A stretch of 64,000 bases of DNA from Rhodocyclales bacterium (GCA_026399475.1 JAPLQY010000015.1:62001-126000), one strand, 5' to 3'; counted from the first letter of the stretch, positions 18,134-28,594 are shown. Notes: generated from the sequence alone by a model not told the origin. A program made the numbers and translations.

Positions 18134-19440
18134 GCTATGGGCGGCAGCGGGCTTTGCTGCGAAGCCTGTTTGATGCGGCGGTTGCGGCTGCCGATCCGGC
18201 GCGCTGCCTGCCCGCATACTTGCCGGAGCCGCCCGCTTCACACGATTCATCAATGGGCCGCACGGTCGTTGTCGGCGCCGGCAAGGCCGCCGCTGCCATG
18301 GCCCGCGCTGTCGAGGATCACTGGCGCGGCGATCCGGAGCGACTCTCCGGCCTGGTCGTCACGCGCTACGGACACGGCGCTCCGACGCGGCGCATCGAAG
18401 TCGTCGAAGCCGCGCATCCGACACCCGATGCCGCGGGGCAAGCGGCGGCGGTGCGCATTCTCGACGCGGTAAAAGGGCTGACGCCGGACGACCTGGTGCT
18501 GGTGCTGCTCTCGGGGGGTGGTTCGGCCCTGCTTGCGGCCCCGATGGCAGGCGTCACGCTGGAACAGAAGCGCGCCGCGACCAAAGCCCTGCTGAGCTGC
18601 GGTGCCAGCATCGGCGAGATCAACTGCGTCAGGAAGCATCTCTCGGCCGTCAAGGGCGGCCGTCTGGCGCTCGCCGCCGCTCCCGCGCGAGTGCTGACGC
18701 TGGCGATTTCCGATGTACCCGGCGACGACCTGTCGACCATTGCCTCCGGCCCGACGGTGTCCGATCCGACAACTTGCGCTGACGCACTCGAAATCGTGAC
18801 TCGTTACGGTATTGAACTTTCCGCCTTCGCGCATCAGTCACTGCTGACGGGCGCCTGCGAAACGCCTAAGGCCGGCGACCCGCGTTTTTTGCGCTGCGAG
18901 TCGCACATCATCGCCACGGCGCAATCTGCGCTAGCGGCAGCGGCCGAGGTGGCGCGAGCGCAGGGCATCGCAGCGCTGGTCCTGGGTGACGCCATCGAAG
19001 GCGAGGCGCGCGAGGTGGCGCGCGTGCTGGGTGGCGTCGCGCTGTCCTGCGCCGCGCATGGAGTGCCGCTGGCGGCGCCCTGCGTGCTGCTCTCCGGCGG
19101 CGAAACTACCGTGACAGTAAGAGGCGGCGGGCGCGGCGGGCGCAATGCCGAATTCCTGCTCGGACTGGCGCTGGCACTCGGGGGGCATCGAAGCATCCAT
19201 GCCATCGCCTGTGATACCGATGGCATCGACGGTTCGGAAGACAATGCCGGTGCGCTGTTGCTGCCGGATACGACGGCGCGTGCCGCTGCCGCAGGAATTG
19301 ATTTGCGTGCGCGCCTGGCCGAGAATGACGCGTACAGCGTGTTCGCCGCGCTCGGCGACCTGGTCGTTACCGGGCCGACACGCACCAACGTCAACGACTT
19401 CAGGGCGATCCTGATCGAACCGACCCTCGAGGTGCCGTGA
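18124..19440 (+). CDS. ttuD: Glycerate 2-kinase / hydroxypyruvate reductase (MOFRL family)
   Basis: GAGKAAAAMA, LLSGGGSALL, GGETTVTVRGGGRGGRNAEFLLG. Confidence 0.9.
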   Translation: MAVSYGRQRALLRSLFDAAVAAADPARCLPAYLPEPPASHDSSMGRTVVVGAGKAAAAMARAVEDHWRGDPERLSGLVVTRYGHGAPTRRIEVVEAAHPTPDAAGQAAAVRILDAVKGLTPDDLVLVLLSGGGSALLAAPMAGVTLEQKRAATKALLSCGASIGEINCVRKHLSAVKGGRLALAAAPARVLTLAISDVPGDDLSTIASGPTVSDPTTCADALEIVTRYGIELSAFAHQSLLTGACETPKAGDPRFLRCESHIIATAQSALAAAAEVARAQGIAALVLGDAIEGEAREVARVLGGVALSCAAHGVPLAAPCVLLSGGETTVTVRGGGRGGRNAEFLLGLALALGGHRSIHAIACDTDGIDGSEDNAGALLLPDTTARAAAAGIDLRARLAENDAYSVFAALGDLVVTGPTRTNVNDFRAILIEPTLEVP

Positions 19441-19441
19441 A

Positions 19442-21121
19442 ATGAGCACTCGCGAGCAGAACGAACGGCTGTTGCAGGAACATCAGGCGATATTCGAGAA
19501 TGCCGCGATAGGCATCGTCTACAGTTGCGGCCACCGGATCGAGCGTTGCAACCGGCGCATCGCCGAACTCTTTGGCTACGAGGTGGTGGACCTGGTCGGC
19601 CGCGAAGCGGCAATTTTTTACGCGAACAATGACGACTACGTCCGGTTGAGTCAGGAGGCGCGGGTGGACTTGTTTGCAGGCCGCGCTTTTGTCGGCGATG
19701 TGGAAATGCGGCGCAAGGATGGAGCGGCGGTCCATGTCCATGTTTCAGGCCGGCTCATCGATGCAGCGGCTGCCGAACCGGCCGTGGTGTGGACGATTGA
19801 GGACGTCACCGATCAGCGGCGCATCGAACTCGCTCTTGATCTGGCCAAGCGCGAGACTGAGGCCATTTTTGACTCGGCGGTGATGGGCATCACGCTCGTC
19901 AGGCATCGCGTTATCGTGCGCTGCAATCGGCGCTTTGAAGAGCTGTTTGCCTGCGGACCCGGTGAGATGACCGGACTATCGACAAGGGCCTGGTACCTGA
20001 CCGACGAGGAGTACGCGAGTATCGGCGCGACAGCTTACGCGGCACTCAGTCAGAACAACTACCATTGTCGCCAGCAGCGCTTCCTGCGCAAGGACGGCAG
20101 CATCTTCTGGGGCGAGATAGCCGGACGCGCACTCGATCCGCAGCAGCCGCAGGAAGGCTCGGTGTGGCTGCTCGAGGACATCAGCGAACGACGGCAAATG
20201 CTGCAGCGCCTCGAGCTCGCCCAGCGCGTCCTGGACAGCAGTTCCGAGGCTGTTGTGGTGACCGACGCCGACAACCGCATCGTGTCGGTCAATCGGGCTT
20301 TTGAACGCATTACGGGGTTTTCTGCCGATGAAGTGCTGGGCCGCAATCCGGGGTACTTCAAGTCGGGGCGGCACGACGCAAGCTTCTTCCAGTCGATGTG
20401 GCAGAGCTTGCGCGACACGGGGCGCTGGCGGGGAGAAATCTGGGATCGGCGCAAGGATGGCAGCGTCTATCCGAAGCTTGCCAGCATCGATGTGGTACAG
20501 GATTCCAGCAGCGGCAAGGTGGCTAACTACGTTGCGGTTTTTTCCGACTTCAGCGAACGCAAGGCGACTGAGGAGCAGGTGAGCTACCTCGCGCACCATG
20601 ACCCCCTCACCGGCCTGTCCAACCGCCTGGCCCTTGGCCTGCATCTCGGACACCAGCTCGCCGTCGCCCGCCGTAACGGGACGCGGGTAGCGCTCCTGTT
20701 CATCGATCTCGACGGCTTCAAGCCGGTCAATGACCGCTATGGACATGCCGACGGCGACCGCTTGCTGGTCACCCTGGCCGCAAGGTTGCGGCAGCAGGCG
20801 CGGGAATCCGATCTGGTGGTGCGGCTCGGTGGCGATGAGTTCGTCATCGTGATGGAGGGAGGCTTCACCGACCAGAATCTGGCGACGATCGCGGCAGGCC
20901 TGGTAGCGACGGTTGCCGAGCCTTGCCCTCTTGCCGCCGGGGAAGTGCATGTGTCATGCAGCATAGGTATTGCCTGTGCGCCGCGGGATGGCGATACGCC
21001 GGACGCGCTGCTGAGCTGTGCCGATGCCGCCATGTACCGGGCAAAAGCGGCGGGTCGCGGTTGCCACGTGTTTTTCGAAGGTGGCACCGGCGATATGCAG
21101 CAAGGCGTGCCGTCAAATTAG
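19442..21121 (+). CDS. Multi-PAS diguanylate cyclase (GGDEF)
   Basis: Three PAS-like regions and intact RLGGDEF motif. Confidence 0.92.
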   Translation: MSTREQNERLLQEHQAIFENAAIGIVYSCGHRIERCNRRIAELFGYEVVDLVGREAAIFYANNDDYVRLSQEARVDLFAGRAFVGDVEMRRKDGAAVHVHVSGRLIDAAAAEPAVVWTIEDVTDQRRIELALDLAKRETEAIFDSAVMGITLVRHRVIVRCNRRFEELFACGPGEMTGLSTRAWYLTDEEYASIGATAYAALSQNNYHCRQQRFLRKDGSIFWGEIAGRALDPQQPQEGSVWLLEDISERRQMLQRLELAQRVLDSSSEAVVVTDADNRIVSVNRAFERITGFSADEVLGRNPGYFKSGRHDASFFQSMWQSLRDTGRWRGEIWDRRKDGSVYPKLASIDVVQDSSSGKVANYVAVFSDFSERKATEEQVSYLAHHDPLTGLSNRLALGLHLGHQLAVARRNGTRVALLFIDLDGFKPVNDRYGHADGDRLLVTLAARLRQQARESDLVVRLGGDEFVIVMEGGFTDQNLATIAAGLVATVAEPCPLAAGEVHVSCSIGIACAPRDGDTPDALLSCADAAMYRAKAAGRGCHVFFEGGTGDMQQGVPSN

Positions 21122-21270
21122 CCACCCATCATGCGAGCCCGAGGTCAAACTGACATGCGATGCCTGTCCCGATCCTCAGCCACAAGAGATGCGGCGGGGG
21201 TTTCCGGGTGTGACCCGCTCAATGGACGACTGGCCGCGCTTTCCCGAGGCGGCTCTGTGAAGGAGGAATA

Positions 21271-22773
21271 ATGGTTCAGCGCGAACATTCTGCCGATAAG
21301 GCGCAGGATTTTGCCGGCACGGATCGCGAGGCGCTGCTGGCCGAACTCGCGCGCCTGCTGCCACCCGACTCGCTGCTGTTTGCGGCCGAGGATTTGAAGC
21401 CCTACGAGTGCGACGGCCTTTCTGCCTATCACCAGTTGCCGATCGCGGTCGCCTTGCCGGAATCCGAGGCGCAGGTGGTGGCAGTGGTCAAGGCCTGTCG
21501 CGCGGCCGGTGCGCCGGTTGTCGCCCGAGGCGCAGGCACCGGGCTTTCGGCCGGTGCGTTGCCACATCCGCAGGGCGTGGTGCTGTCCCTGGCAAAACTG
21601 AAGAAAATTCTCCATGTTGACCCGGTGGCGCGCGTTGCCGTGGTGCAAACCGGAGTGCGCAACCTGGCCATTTCGGAGGCCGCCGCACTGCTGGGACTCT
21701 ATTACGCACCCGATCCGAGTTCGCAGATCGCCTGTACCATCGGTGGCAACGTGGCCGAAAATTCCGGTGGCGTGCATTGCCTGAAATACGGACTGACGCT
21801 GCACAACGTGCTGCGCGTGCGCGCGGTGATGATCACCGGCGATATTGTCGAATTTGGCAATCATGCACTCGATGCTCCCGGCTACGGCTTGCTGGCGCTG
21901 GCGATCGGTTCCGAGGGCATGCTGGCGGTCGTCACCGAAGTGACGGTCAAGCTGGTGCCGAAGCCGGAGCATGCCCAGGTGATCATGGCCAGTTTCGATG
22001 ATGTGATGAAGGCAGGCGAGGCCGTGGCGGAAGTCATTGCTGCCGGCATCATACCGGCCGGGCTGGAGATGATGGACAAGCCGGCTACTGCCGCCGTCGA
22101 GCCTTACGTGAAAGCCGGCTACGACCTGAATGCCGAGGCCATTCTGCTTTGCGAATCCGACGGTACGGCCGAGGAGGTCGCGGAAGAAATTGCGCGCATG
22201 AAAGCCGTGCTTGAAACCAGCGGCGCGACCGAGATCCGCGTCTCGCAATCGGAGCCTGAGCGCTTGCGTTTCTGGGCCGGGCGCAAGGCCGCTTTCCCGG
22301 CCGCAGGACGAATTTCGCCAGACTACTATTGCATGGATGGCACCATTCCGAGAAAGCGCCTGGGCGAAATGTTGACGGCGATCTATGCCATGGAGAAGAA
22401 ATACCGCTTGCGCTGCATCAACGTGTTTCATGCCGGCGACGGCAATCTGCATCCTCTGATCCTCTACGACGCCAACGTGGCCGGAGAGCTGGAACGGACC
22501 GAAGCCTTTGGTGCCGAGATCCTCAAGCTTTCGGTGGCGCTGGGGGGCACCATTACCGGCGAACATGGCGTGGGTTACGAGAAGATCAACTCGATGTGCG
22601 ACCAGTTCGGTTCCGACGAGTTGCGTGCCTTTCATGCGGTCAAGCGCGCGTTCGACCCGGAGGGTTTGCTGAATCCCGAGAAGGGCATCCCGACGCTGCA
22701 TCGCTGCGCAGAGTTCGGACGCATGCATGTGCATGGCGGCAACATCAAGTTTCCTGAACTGGAGCGCCTGTGA
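21271..22773 (+). CDS. glcD: Glycolate oxidase subunit GlcD
   Basis: FAD-linked oxidase fold, VVARGAGTGLSAGALP, GGTITGEHGVG. Confidence 0.93.
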   Translation: MVQREHSADKAQDFAGTDREALLAELARLLPPDSLLFAAEDLKPYECDGLSAYHQLPIAVALPESEAQVVAVVKACRAAGAPVVARGAGTGLSAGALPHPQGVVLSLAKLKKILHVDPVARVAVVQTGVRNLAISEAAALLGLYYAPDPSSQIACTIGGNVAENSGGVHCLKYGLTLHNVLRVRAVMITGDIVEFGNHALDAPGYGLLALAIGSEGMLAVVTEVTVKLVPKPEHAQVIMASFDDVMKAGEAVAEVIAAGIIPAGLEMMDKPATAAVEPYVKAGYDLNAEAILLCESDGTAEEVAEEIARMKAVLETSGATEIRVSQSEPERLRFWAGRKAAFPAAGRISPDYYCMDGTIPRKRLGEMLTAIYAMEKKYRLRCINVFHAGDGNLHPLILYDANVAGELERTEAFGAEILKLSVALGGTITGEHGVGYEKINSMCDQFGSDELRAFHAVKRAFDPEGLLNPEKGIPTLHRCAEFGRMHVHGGNIKFPELERL

Positions 22774-22960
22774 GCGCCGCGCGCAGGGCCGCCCCAAGCC
22801 GGCGCCAGTCAACCAATTGGAGCCGCCGATGGCGGCGAACTGCAGTCACCCCCTTCCTTGGGGCGGAGACGGGGTTTCACGGAGCACTGCTCCGCGCCGT
22901 CGAAGCCGGCTGGCTGTGCAAAGCCAGCCGTGGGGCAGGGGATGGGGGGGAGGTAGTCCA

Positions 22961-24016
22961 ATGAGTGCGGACCGGCTTGAAGAGTTCCGCTCGCGCATCC
23001 TCGAACGCAAACCGTTGCGGCTCCGGGGAGGCGGCAGCAAGGATTTTTATGGTGGGCCGCTGTCCGGCGAAGTACTGGACACGGGCGGTCATCGCGGTGT
23101 CGTCAGCTACGAACCGACGGAGCTGGTGATCACCGCGCGCTGTGGCACGCCGTTGGCCGAGCTGGAGTCGACGCTGGCGGAACGCCGACAGTTTCTTGCC
23201 TGCGAAGCGCCGAACTTTGGTTGCGCCACCATGGGTGGCGCCGTGGCTGCCGGGCTTTCCGGTCCGCGCCGGGCAATGGTTGGGAGCCTGCGCGACTTCG
23301 TCCTCGGAGTAAAGATCATGGATGGCGAGGGGCGCGTGCTCAGGTTCGGCGGCGAGGTGATGAAGAATGTTGCCGGCTTCGATGTCTCGCGGCTGATGGC
23401 GGGCAGCCTCGGCACGCTGGGCCTGATTCTCGAAGTGTCGCTCAAGGTGCTACCGCTGCCAGTGGCCGACGCGACACTGCGTTTCGAGTTACCGCAGGAC
23501 AAGGCGCTGGATGCCGTGAACAGGTGGGCCGGGCAGCCTCTGCCGCTGGTGGCGACGTGCTGGCAGGCCGGGATTCTGACACTGCGACTGTCCGGTGCAC
23601 AAGCCGCAGTTGCCGCGGCCTGTCAGAAGCTGGGAGGCGAGTCGCTTGCCGATCCGGCAGCCGCGGCAGCGTTCTGGCTTGCCCTGCGCGAGCAGACCGC
23701 TGAGTTTTTTGCCGGAGATGCCCCGTTGTGGAGGTTTTCTGTGCCCTCTGTGACTCCGCCGCTGGAACTGCCCGGCGCCTCTTTGCTGGAGTGGGGCGGG
23801 GCGCAGCGCTGGATGCGTACCGACACCGATCCATCCCTGCTGCACCAGGCGGCAGCGAAGGCAGGCGGGCATGCAACCCTGTTTCGCGGCGGCGACAAGG
23901 CGAGCGGTGTTTTCGCACCCCTGTCCCCGGTGCTGATGGAAGTGCACCGCCGTCTCAAGCAAAGCTTCGATCCTTACGGCGTATTCAACCCCGGCCGCCT
24001 GTATCCGGAACTGTGA
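22961..24016 (+). CDS. glcE: Glycolate oxidase FAD-binding subunit GlcE
   Basis: ATG at 22961 within longer ORF; RLEEFRSRILERKPLRLRGGGSKDFYGGP. Confidence 0.9.
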   Translation: MSADRLEEFRSRILERKPLRLRGGGSKDFYGGPLSGEVLDTGGHRGVVSYEPTELVITARCGTPLAELESTLAERRQFLACEAPNFGCATMGGAVAAGLSGPRRAMVGSLRDFVLGVKIMDGEGRVLRFGGEVMKNVAGFDVSRLMAGSLGTLGLILEVSLKVLPLPVADATLRFELPQDKALDAVNRWAGQPLPLVATCWQAGILTLRLSGAQAAVAAACQKLGGESLADPAAAAAFWLALREQTAEFFAGDAPLWRFSVPSVTPPLELPGASLLEWGGAQRWMRTDTDPSLLHQAAAKAGGHATLFRGGDKASGVFAPLSPVLMEVHRRLKQSFDPYGVFNPGRLYPEL

Positions 24017-24027
24017 AATCCTGAACC

Positions 24028-25269
24028 ATGGAAACCCATCTCGCCGATTTCATTCGTCATACTTCCGCCGGCCGCGAGGCCGAGGAGATCCTGCGCCGCT
24101 GTGTGCATTGCGGGTTTTGTACCGCGACCTGTCCGACCTACCAATTGCTGGGTGACGAGCTTGACGGTCCGCGCGGACGCATTTATCTGATCAAGCAAGT
24201 GCTGGAAGGCGCCCAGCCGACGACAAAGACCCGCCTGCATCTCGACCGCTGCCTGAGCTGTCGTTCCTGCGAGAGCACCTGTCCTTCGGGCGTGCATTAC
24301 ACGCGCCTGCTCGACATCGGTCGCGAAGTGGTTGAAAGCAAGGTGCCGCGCACGGGCATCGATGCAGTGATGCGCGGCGCGCTGAAAAATCTTTTGCCGC
24401 GTTCGACGCTGTTCGGTGCGGCGATGAAGATGGGGCAGGCGGTGCGGCTCATGTTGCCAGGGGTGCTGCGCGCCAAGGTGCCGCCGCTTTCTTCGGCCGG
24501 CCCTGCGCCACACCGCAGCCACGCCAGAAAAATGATCGCGCTGGCCGGCTGTGTCCAGCCCTCGATGTATCCCAACGTCAACGGCGCAACCCGGCGCGTG
24601 CTGGATCGCCTTGGCATCCAGATGATCGAAGCGGCAGGGGCGGGTTGTTGCGGCGCGGTGCGGGCGCATCTCAACGCCGCGGAAGGCGCGCGCGACGACG
24701 CGCGGCGCAACATCGACGCCTGGTGGCCACTGCTCGAAGCCGGCGCGGAAGGACTGGTGATGACGGCTTCAGGCTGTGCCTCGCATGTGCTCGAATATGC
24801 CCATCTGCTGCAGGAAGATCCCGACTACGCGGTGAAGGCGGCGCGGGTGGTGCTGGCGACGCGCGATATCAGCGAAGTCATTACGGCGGAAGCGGTGGAA
24901 CTCGCGTCCCTTCTGCAGGCCTGTGGCCCCGTGCCGGAGAACGAACGCATGATGGCGTTTCACAGCCCGTGCAGCCTCCAGCATGGGCTCAAAATCCGCG
25001 GTACCGTCGAATCCCTGCTGATTGCTGCCGGATACACACTGACTGCCGTGGCCGACTCGCACCTGTGCTGTGGCTCGGCGGGCACCTACTCGGTTTTGCA
25101 GCCGGTGCTTTCACAGCAGCTGCTGGACAACAAGCTCACCGCGCTGACGGCCGGCCTGCCTGCCGCGATAGCCAGCGCAAACGTGGGCTGCATCGGGCAC
25201 CTGCAGGGCGCTACCACCTTGCCGGTGAAACACTGGATTGAAGTGCTCGACGAGCGCTTGTCATCATGA
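24028..25269 (+). CDS. glcF: Glycolate oxidase iron-sulfur subunit GlcF
   Basis: Two 4Fe-4S motifs (CVHCGFCTATCPTY, CLSCRSCESTCPSG) and CCG motifs. Confidence 0.93.
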   Translation: METHLADFIRHTSAGREAEEILRRCVHCGFCTATCPTYQLLGDELDGPRGRIYLIKQVLEGAQPTTKTRLHLDRCLSCRSCESTCPSGVHYTRLLDIGREVVESKVPRTGIDAVMRGALKNLLPRSTLFGAAMKMGQAVRLMLPGVLRAKVPPLSSAGPAPHRSHARKMIALAGCVQPSMYPNVNGATRRVLDRLGIQMIEAAGAGCCGAVRAHLNAAEGARDDARRNIDAWWPLLEAGAEGLVMTASGCASHVLEYAHLLQEDPDYAVKAARVVLATRDISEVITAEAVELASLLQACGPVPENERMMAFHSPCSLQHGLKIRGTVESLLIAAGYTLTAVADSHLCCGSAGTYSVLQPVLSQQLLDNKLTALTAGLPAAIASANVGCIGHLQGATTLPVKHWIEVLDERLSS

Positions 25270-25299
25270 CCGGCGGCGGAATGAACGGGGTGGCGTGAC

Positions 25300-27015
25300 A
25301 TGAGCGGGGTCGGGCTCGACGCGACGGCGCGCGACTGGCAGACCCTGCGCTCGTCCTTCCGCTGGCAGGTGCCGGCGCGCTACAACATTGCCCAGGCTTG
25401 CTGTGCCCGCTGGGCCGACGATCGATCGCGCTTCGCCCTTTACTACGAGGATGAATCAGGTCATACGGAAGCCTGGACTTTCTGGGATGTGCAGCAGGCC
25501 GCCAACCGCCTGTCCAATGTACTCGGCGCCATGGGTGTCATGGCCGGCGACCGCGTCGCCATCATGCTGCCGCAGCGACCCGAAACTGGCATCGCGCACA
25601 TGGCCTGTTACCAGATGGGCGCGATCGCGGTGCCTGTCTCGCATCTGTTTGGCGCCGATGCGCTGGAATTCCGCCTGACCCATGCCGGGGTGCGGGTGGC
25701 CATCATCGATGAGGGCGGTTTGGAGAAGCTCGGCGCCGTGCGCGACAAACTGCCGGACCTCAAGCACGTGATCGGCGTTGGCGGCGCGCGAGAATCATGG
25801 GTGCGCGAGTGGAACACCTTGCTGCCGCTCGCGTCATCGCGCTATACGCCGAGGGACACCGCGGCCGACGATGCGGCCATGATCATCTACACCAGCGGCA
25901 CCACCGGCAACCCCAAAGGTGCGCTGATCGCACAGCGCGGCCTGCTCGGCAACCTGCCGGGCTTCGTCAGTTCGCACGACTTCTATCCGCAGCGCGGCGA
26001 CATGTTCTGGTCGCCGGCCGACTGGGCCTGGACCGGCGGCCTGTTCGACGCGCTGCTGCCAAGCTGGAACTTCGGCCAGCCCCTGCTCGGCTATCGCGGC
26101 CGCTTCGACCCGGAGAAAGCTTTCTGGCTGCTGGAGAAGTACGGCATACGCAATGCCTTCCTCTTCCCCACGGCGCTGAAAATGATGATGAAGGCGGTGC
26201 CCCAGCCGAGAGAGAAGTACGACCTCGGCTTGCGCAGCGTCATGAGCGCCGGGGAAACCGTCGGCGAGGCGGTGTGCCACTGGGCCCAGGAAGCGCTGGG
26301 CGTCACGGTGAACGAGATGTACGGCCAGACCGAAATCAACTACATCGTCGGCAACTGCGCCACGGTGGCGCCGCCCAAACCCGGCGCCATGGGCCGCGGC
26401 TATCCGGGGCATCGGGTGGCCGTGCTCGATGACGCCGGTCAGCCGGTGGCGCCCGGCGAGCTCGGCGAAGTCTGCGTACAACGCAGTTGCGACGGCGCAA
26501 TGGATCCAGTGTTCATGCTCGGCTACTGGAAGAACCCGCAGGCCACCGCGGAAAAGTTTCTTGGCGGTAGCGTCGATGATCCAGAGGCCTGGGGCCGCAC
26601 CGGCGATCTGGCGAAGCTCGATGAAGATGGCGTGCTCTGGTACCAGGGGCGCAGCGACGACATGTTCAAGAGTGCCGGCTATCGCATCGGGCCGGGCGAG
26701 ATCGAGAATTGCCTGCTCAAGCATCCCGCGGTAACCAATGCCGCCGTGATCGGCGAACCGGACTCCGTGCGCGGCACCGTGGTCAAGGCCTTCATCGTGC
26801 TACAGGCCGGCGAGTGCCCGTCGCCCAACCTCGAGGCTTCGCTGCAGCAGCATGTGCGGCAGTATCTCGCGCCCTACGAATATCCCAAAATCATCGAGTT
26901 CATCGATGCCCTGCCGATGACCACCACCGGCAAGGTGCAACGCCGCCTGCTGCGTCGACAGAGCGAGCCAGGGCTTATGTCCGCGGCCGAACCAGGGACG
27001 GTATCCCGGGATTAG
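25300..27015 (+). CDS. AMP-dependent acyl/acetyl-CoA synthetase
   Basis: MIIYTSGTTGNPKGALI, MYGQTEINY, TTTGKVQRRLLR. Confidence 0.92.
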   Translation: MSGVGLDATARDWQTLRSSFRWQVPARYNIAQACCARWADDRSRFALYYEDESGHTEAWTFWDVQQAANRLSNVLGAMGVMAGDRVAIMLPQRPETGIAHMACYQMGAIAVPVSHLFGADALEFRLTHAGVRVAIIDEGGLEKLGAVRDKLPDLKHVIGVGGARESWVREWNTLLPLASSRYTPRDTAADDAAMIIYTSGTTGNPKGALIAQRGLLGNLPGFVSSHDFYPQRGDMFWSPADWAWTGGLFDALLPSWNFGQPLLGYRGRFDPEKAFWLLEKYGIRNAFLFPTALKMMMKAVPQPREKYDLGLRSVMSAGETVGEAVCHWAQEALGVTVNEMYGQTEINYIVGNCATVAPPKPGAMGRGYPGHRVAVLDDAGQPVAPGELGEVCVQRSCDGAMDPVFMLGYWKNPQATAEKFLGGSVDDPEAWGRTGDLAKLDEDGVLWYQGRSDDMFKSAGYRIGPGEIENCLLKHPAVTNAAVIGEPDSVRGTVVKAFIVLQAGECPSPNLEASLQQHVRQYLAPYEYPKIIEFIDALPMTTTGKVQRRLLRRQSEPGLMSAAEPGTVSRD

Positions 27016-27048
27016 AATGCTCGCTGCGAATACTCAGGAAGGCAGAAC

Positions 27049-27297
27049 ATGACTGACCCTGTAACCGGCCAGGACCGCCGTGCCAATCCGCAGCTGCGGG
27101 CGATCTTTATCGAAGCCTATGAAGTGCTCAAGCCGTTCTTTGACCCCGCCAATAGCTGGGGCGGCCAGAGCCATGAGCATCTGGCCTATCGCTCGCTGCA
27201 CGAGCAGTTTCCCAGCCTGTCGACTCAGGAAGTATTCGTTCTGGTGTCTGCCGCCAGGCGCGTCTTCAGCACCAACGGCAAACCTGTAGCACCGTAG
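27049..27297 (+). CDS. Conserved hypothetical protein
   Basis: 82 aa ORF after the CoA synthetase. Confidence 0.55.
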   Translation: MTDPVTGQDRRANPQLRAIFIEAYEVLKPFFDPANSWGGQSHEHLAYRSLHEQFPSLSTQEVFVLVSAARRVFSTNGKPVAP

Positions 27298-27324
27298 GCG
27301 CGCCGTGGCGCAGCGCGGCACGCC

Positions 27325-28425
27325 TTATTCCAGCCAGCGGCGCCGCCAGAAGACGATGCTTAGCGTGGTGGCCACCGTCGCCATCATGCCGATCGCGATC
27401 AGGAAGCCATTGGGCAGATCGAGCAGAGGCATGATCTTGAAGTTCATGCCGAAGATGCCCGAGATCAGCGTCGCCGGCATGAAGATGATGGCGACCACGG
27501 TCAGCGCGCGGACCTCCTGATTGACCCGGTTGCTGACGGCCGACAGGTAGATGTCGAGCATGCCGGCGATCACGTCGCGGTTGGCTTCCAGCGATTCGAT
27601 GGCATGCACCGTGTGGTCGTAGATGTCGCGCAGATAGGGGCGGGTTTCCGGACGGAAGAAGCGATCGTCGGCGCGCGTCAGGCTGTTGATCACTTCGCGC
27701 AGGGGCCAGATCGAGCGGCGCAGCGTCAGGGTTTCGCGCTTCAGCTGGTGCACTGTTTGCAGCGAGCCCGGCTTGGGTTTTTCGAGCATCAGGTTCTCGA
27801 GTTCTTCGGTACGCTCGCCGATGTTTTCCAGTATCGTGAAGTAGCGGTCGACGATGGCGTCGAGCAGTGAATAGGCGAGGTAGTCGGCGCCCAGCTTGCG
27901 GATCTGGCCGCGATCCTGGCGCAGACGCTCGCGCACCGGGTCGAAGCGGCCGCTGGGCCGTTCCTGGAAGGTCAGGACGAAGTTGGGGCCGAGAATCAGG
28001 CTGACCTGGTCGGAGCTGATCTGGTCGTTATCGCTGTCGATCTCGAAGAAGCGGGCGACCATGAACAGGTAGTCGCCGTAGTCGTCAATTTTGGGTCGCT
28101 GGTTGGTGTTGAGGATGTCTTCCAGCACCAGCGGGTGAAGCTTGAAGCGGCGCCCGATTTCCGCCATCACCTCGGGTTCGTGCAGGCCATGCACGTTGAG
28201 CCAGAGCACCGGCAGCCTGGTCTGGTAGGCCCTGGCCTCCTCCGTCGACGTGAAGCAGTACTCGACCAGTTCAGTATCGCCGTACTCGATCAGGGTAATC
28301 GTCGGCTGCTCGGTCTTGCGTTCGCCCACATGGATCAGGGCACCGGGCGCCAGCCCGACCTTGGCAGCTTGCGACAGGCGCTTGCCGGCGCGTGTACGGG
28401 AGCGGTTTGGCTTCGGACTCGTCAT
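27325..28425 (-). CDS. corA: CorA family magnesium/cobalt transporter
   Basis: C-terminal GMNFKIMP signature and two TM helices. Confidence 0.92.
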   Translation of the reverse strand: MTSPKPNRSRTRAGKRLSQAAKVGLAPGALIHVGERKTEQPTITLIEYGDTELVEYCFTSTEEARAYQTRLPVLWLNVHGLHEPEVMAEIGRRFKLHPLVLEDILNTNQRPKIDDYGDYLFMVARFFEIDSDNDQISSDQVSLILGPNFVLTFQERPSGRFDPVRERLRQDRGQIRKLGADYLAYSLLDAIVDRYFTILENIGERTEELENLMLEKPKPGSLQTVHQLKRETLTLRRSIWPLREVINSLTRADDRFFRPETRPYLRDIYDHTVHAIESLEANRDVIAGMLDIYLSAVSNRVNQEVRALTVVAIIFMPATLISGIFGMNFKIMPLLDLPNGFLIAIGMMATVATTLSIVFWRRRWLE

Positions 28426-28445
28426 GATGGGCGATCGAAAGAAGG

Positions 28446-28459
28446 TTGATCTCGATCAA
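28446..28459. promoter_or_regulatory. FNR/ANR-type box
   Basis: Exact TTGAT-CTCG-ATCAA in the corA/pntA divergent intergenic region. Confidence 0.75.
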
Positions 28460-28594
28460 ATTGATTGATGTGGAAGGCGTATCATACCGGCGGCGCGACA
28501 TCTGCGTTGGCAGAAGCGTATCAGGTGCGGACGAGAAGACCACTGTACGTCCGTGTATCAGGGCAGCATCGATGGACATGTGAATGGGAGAATC

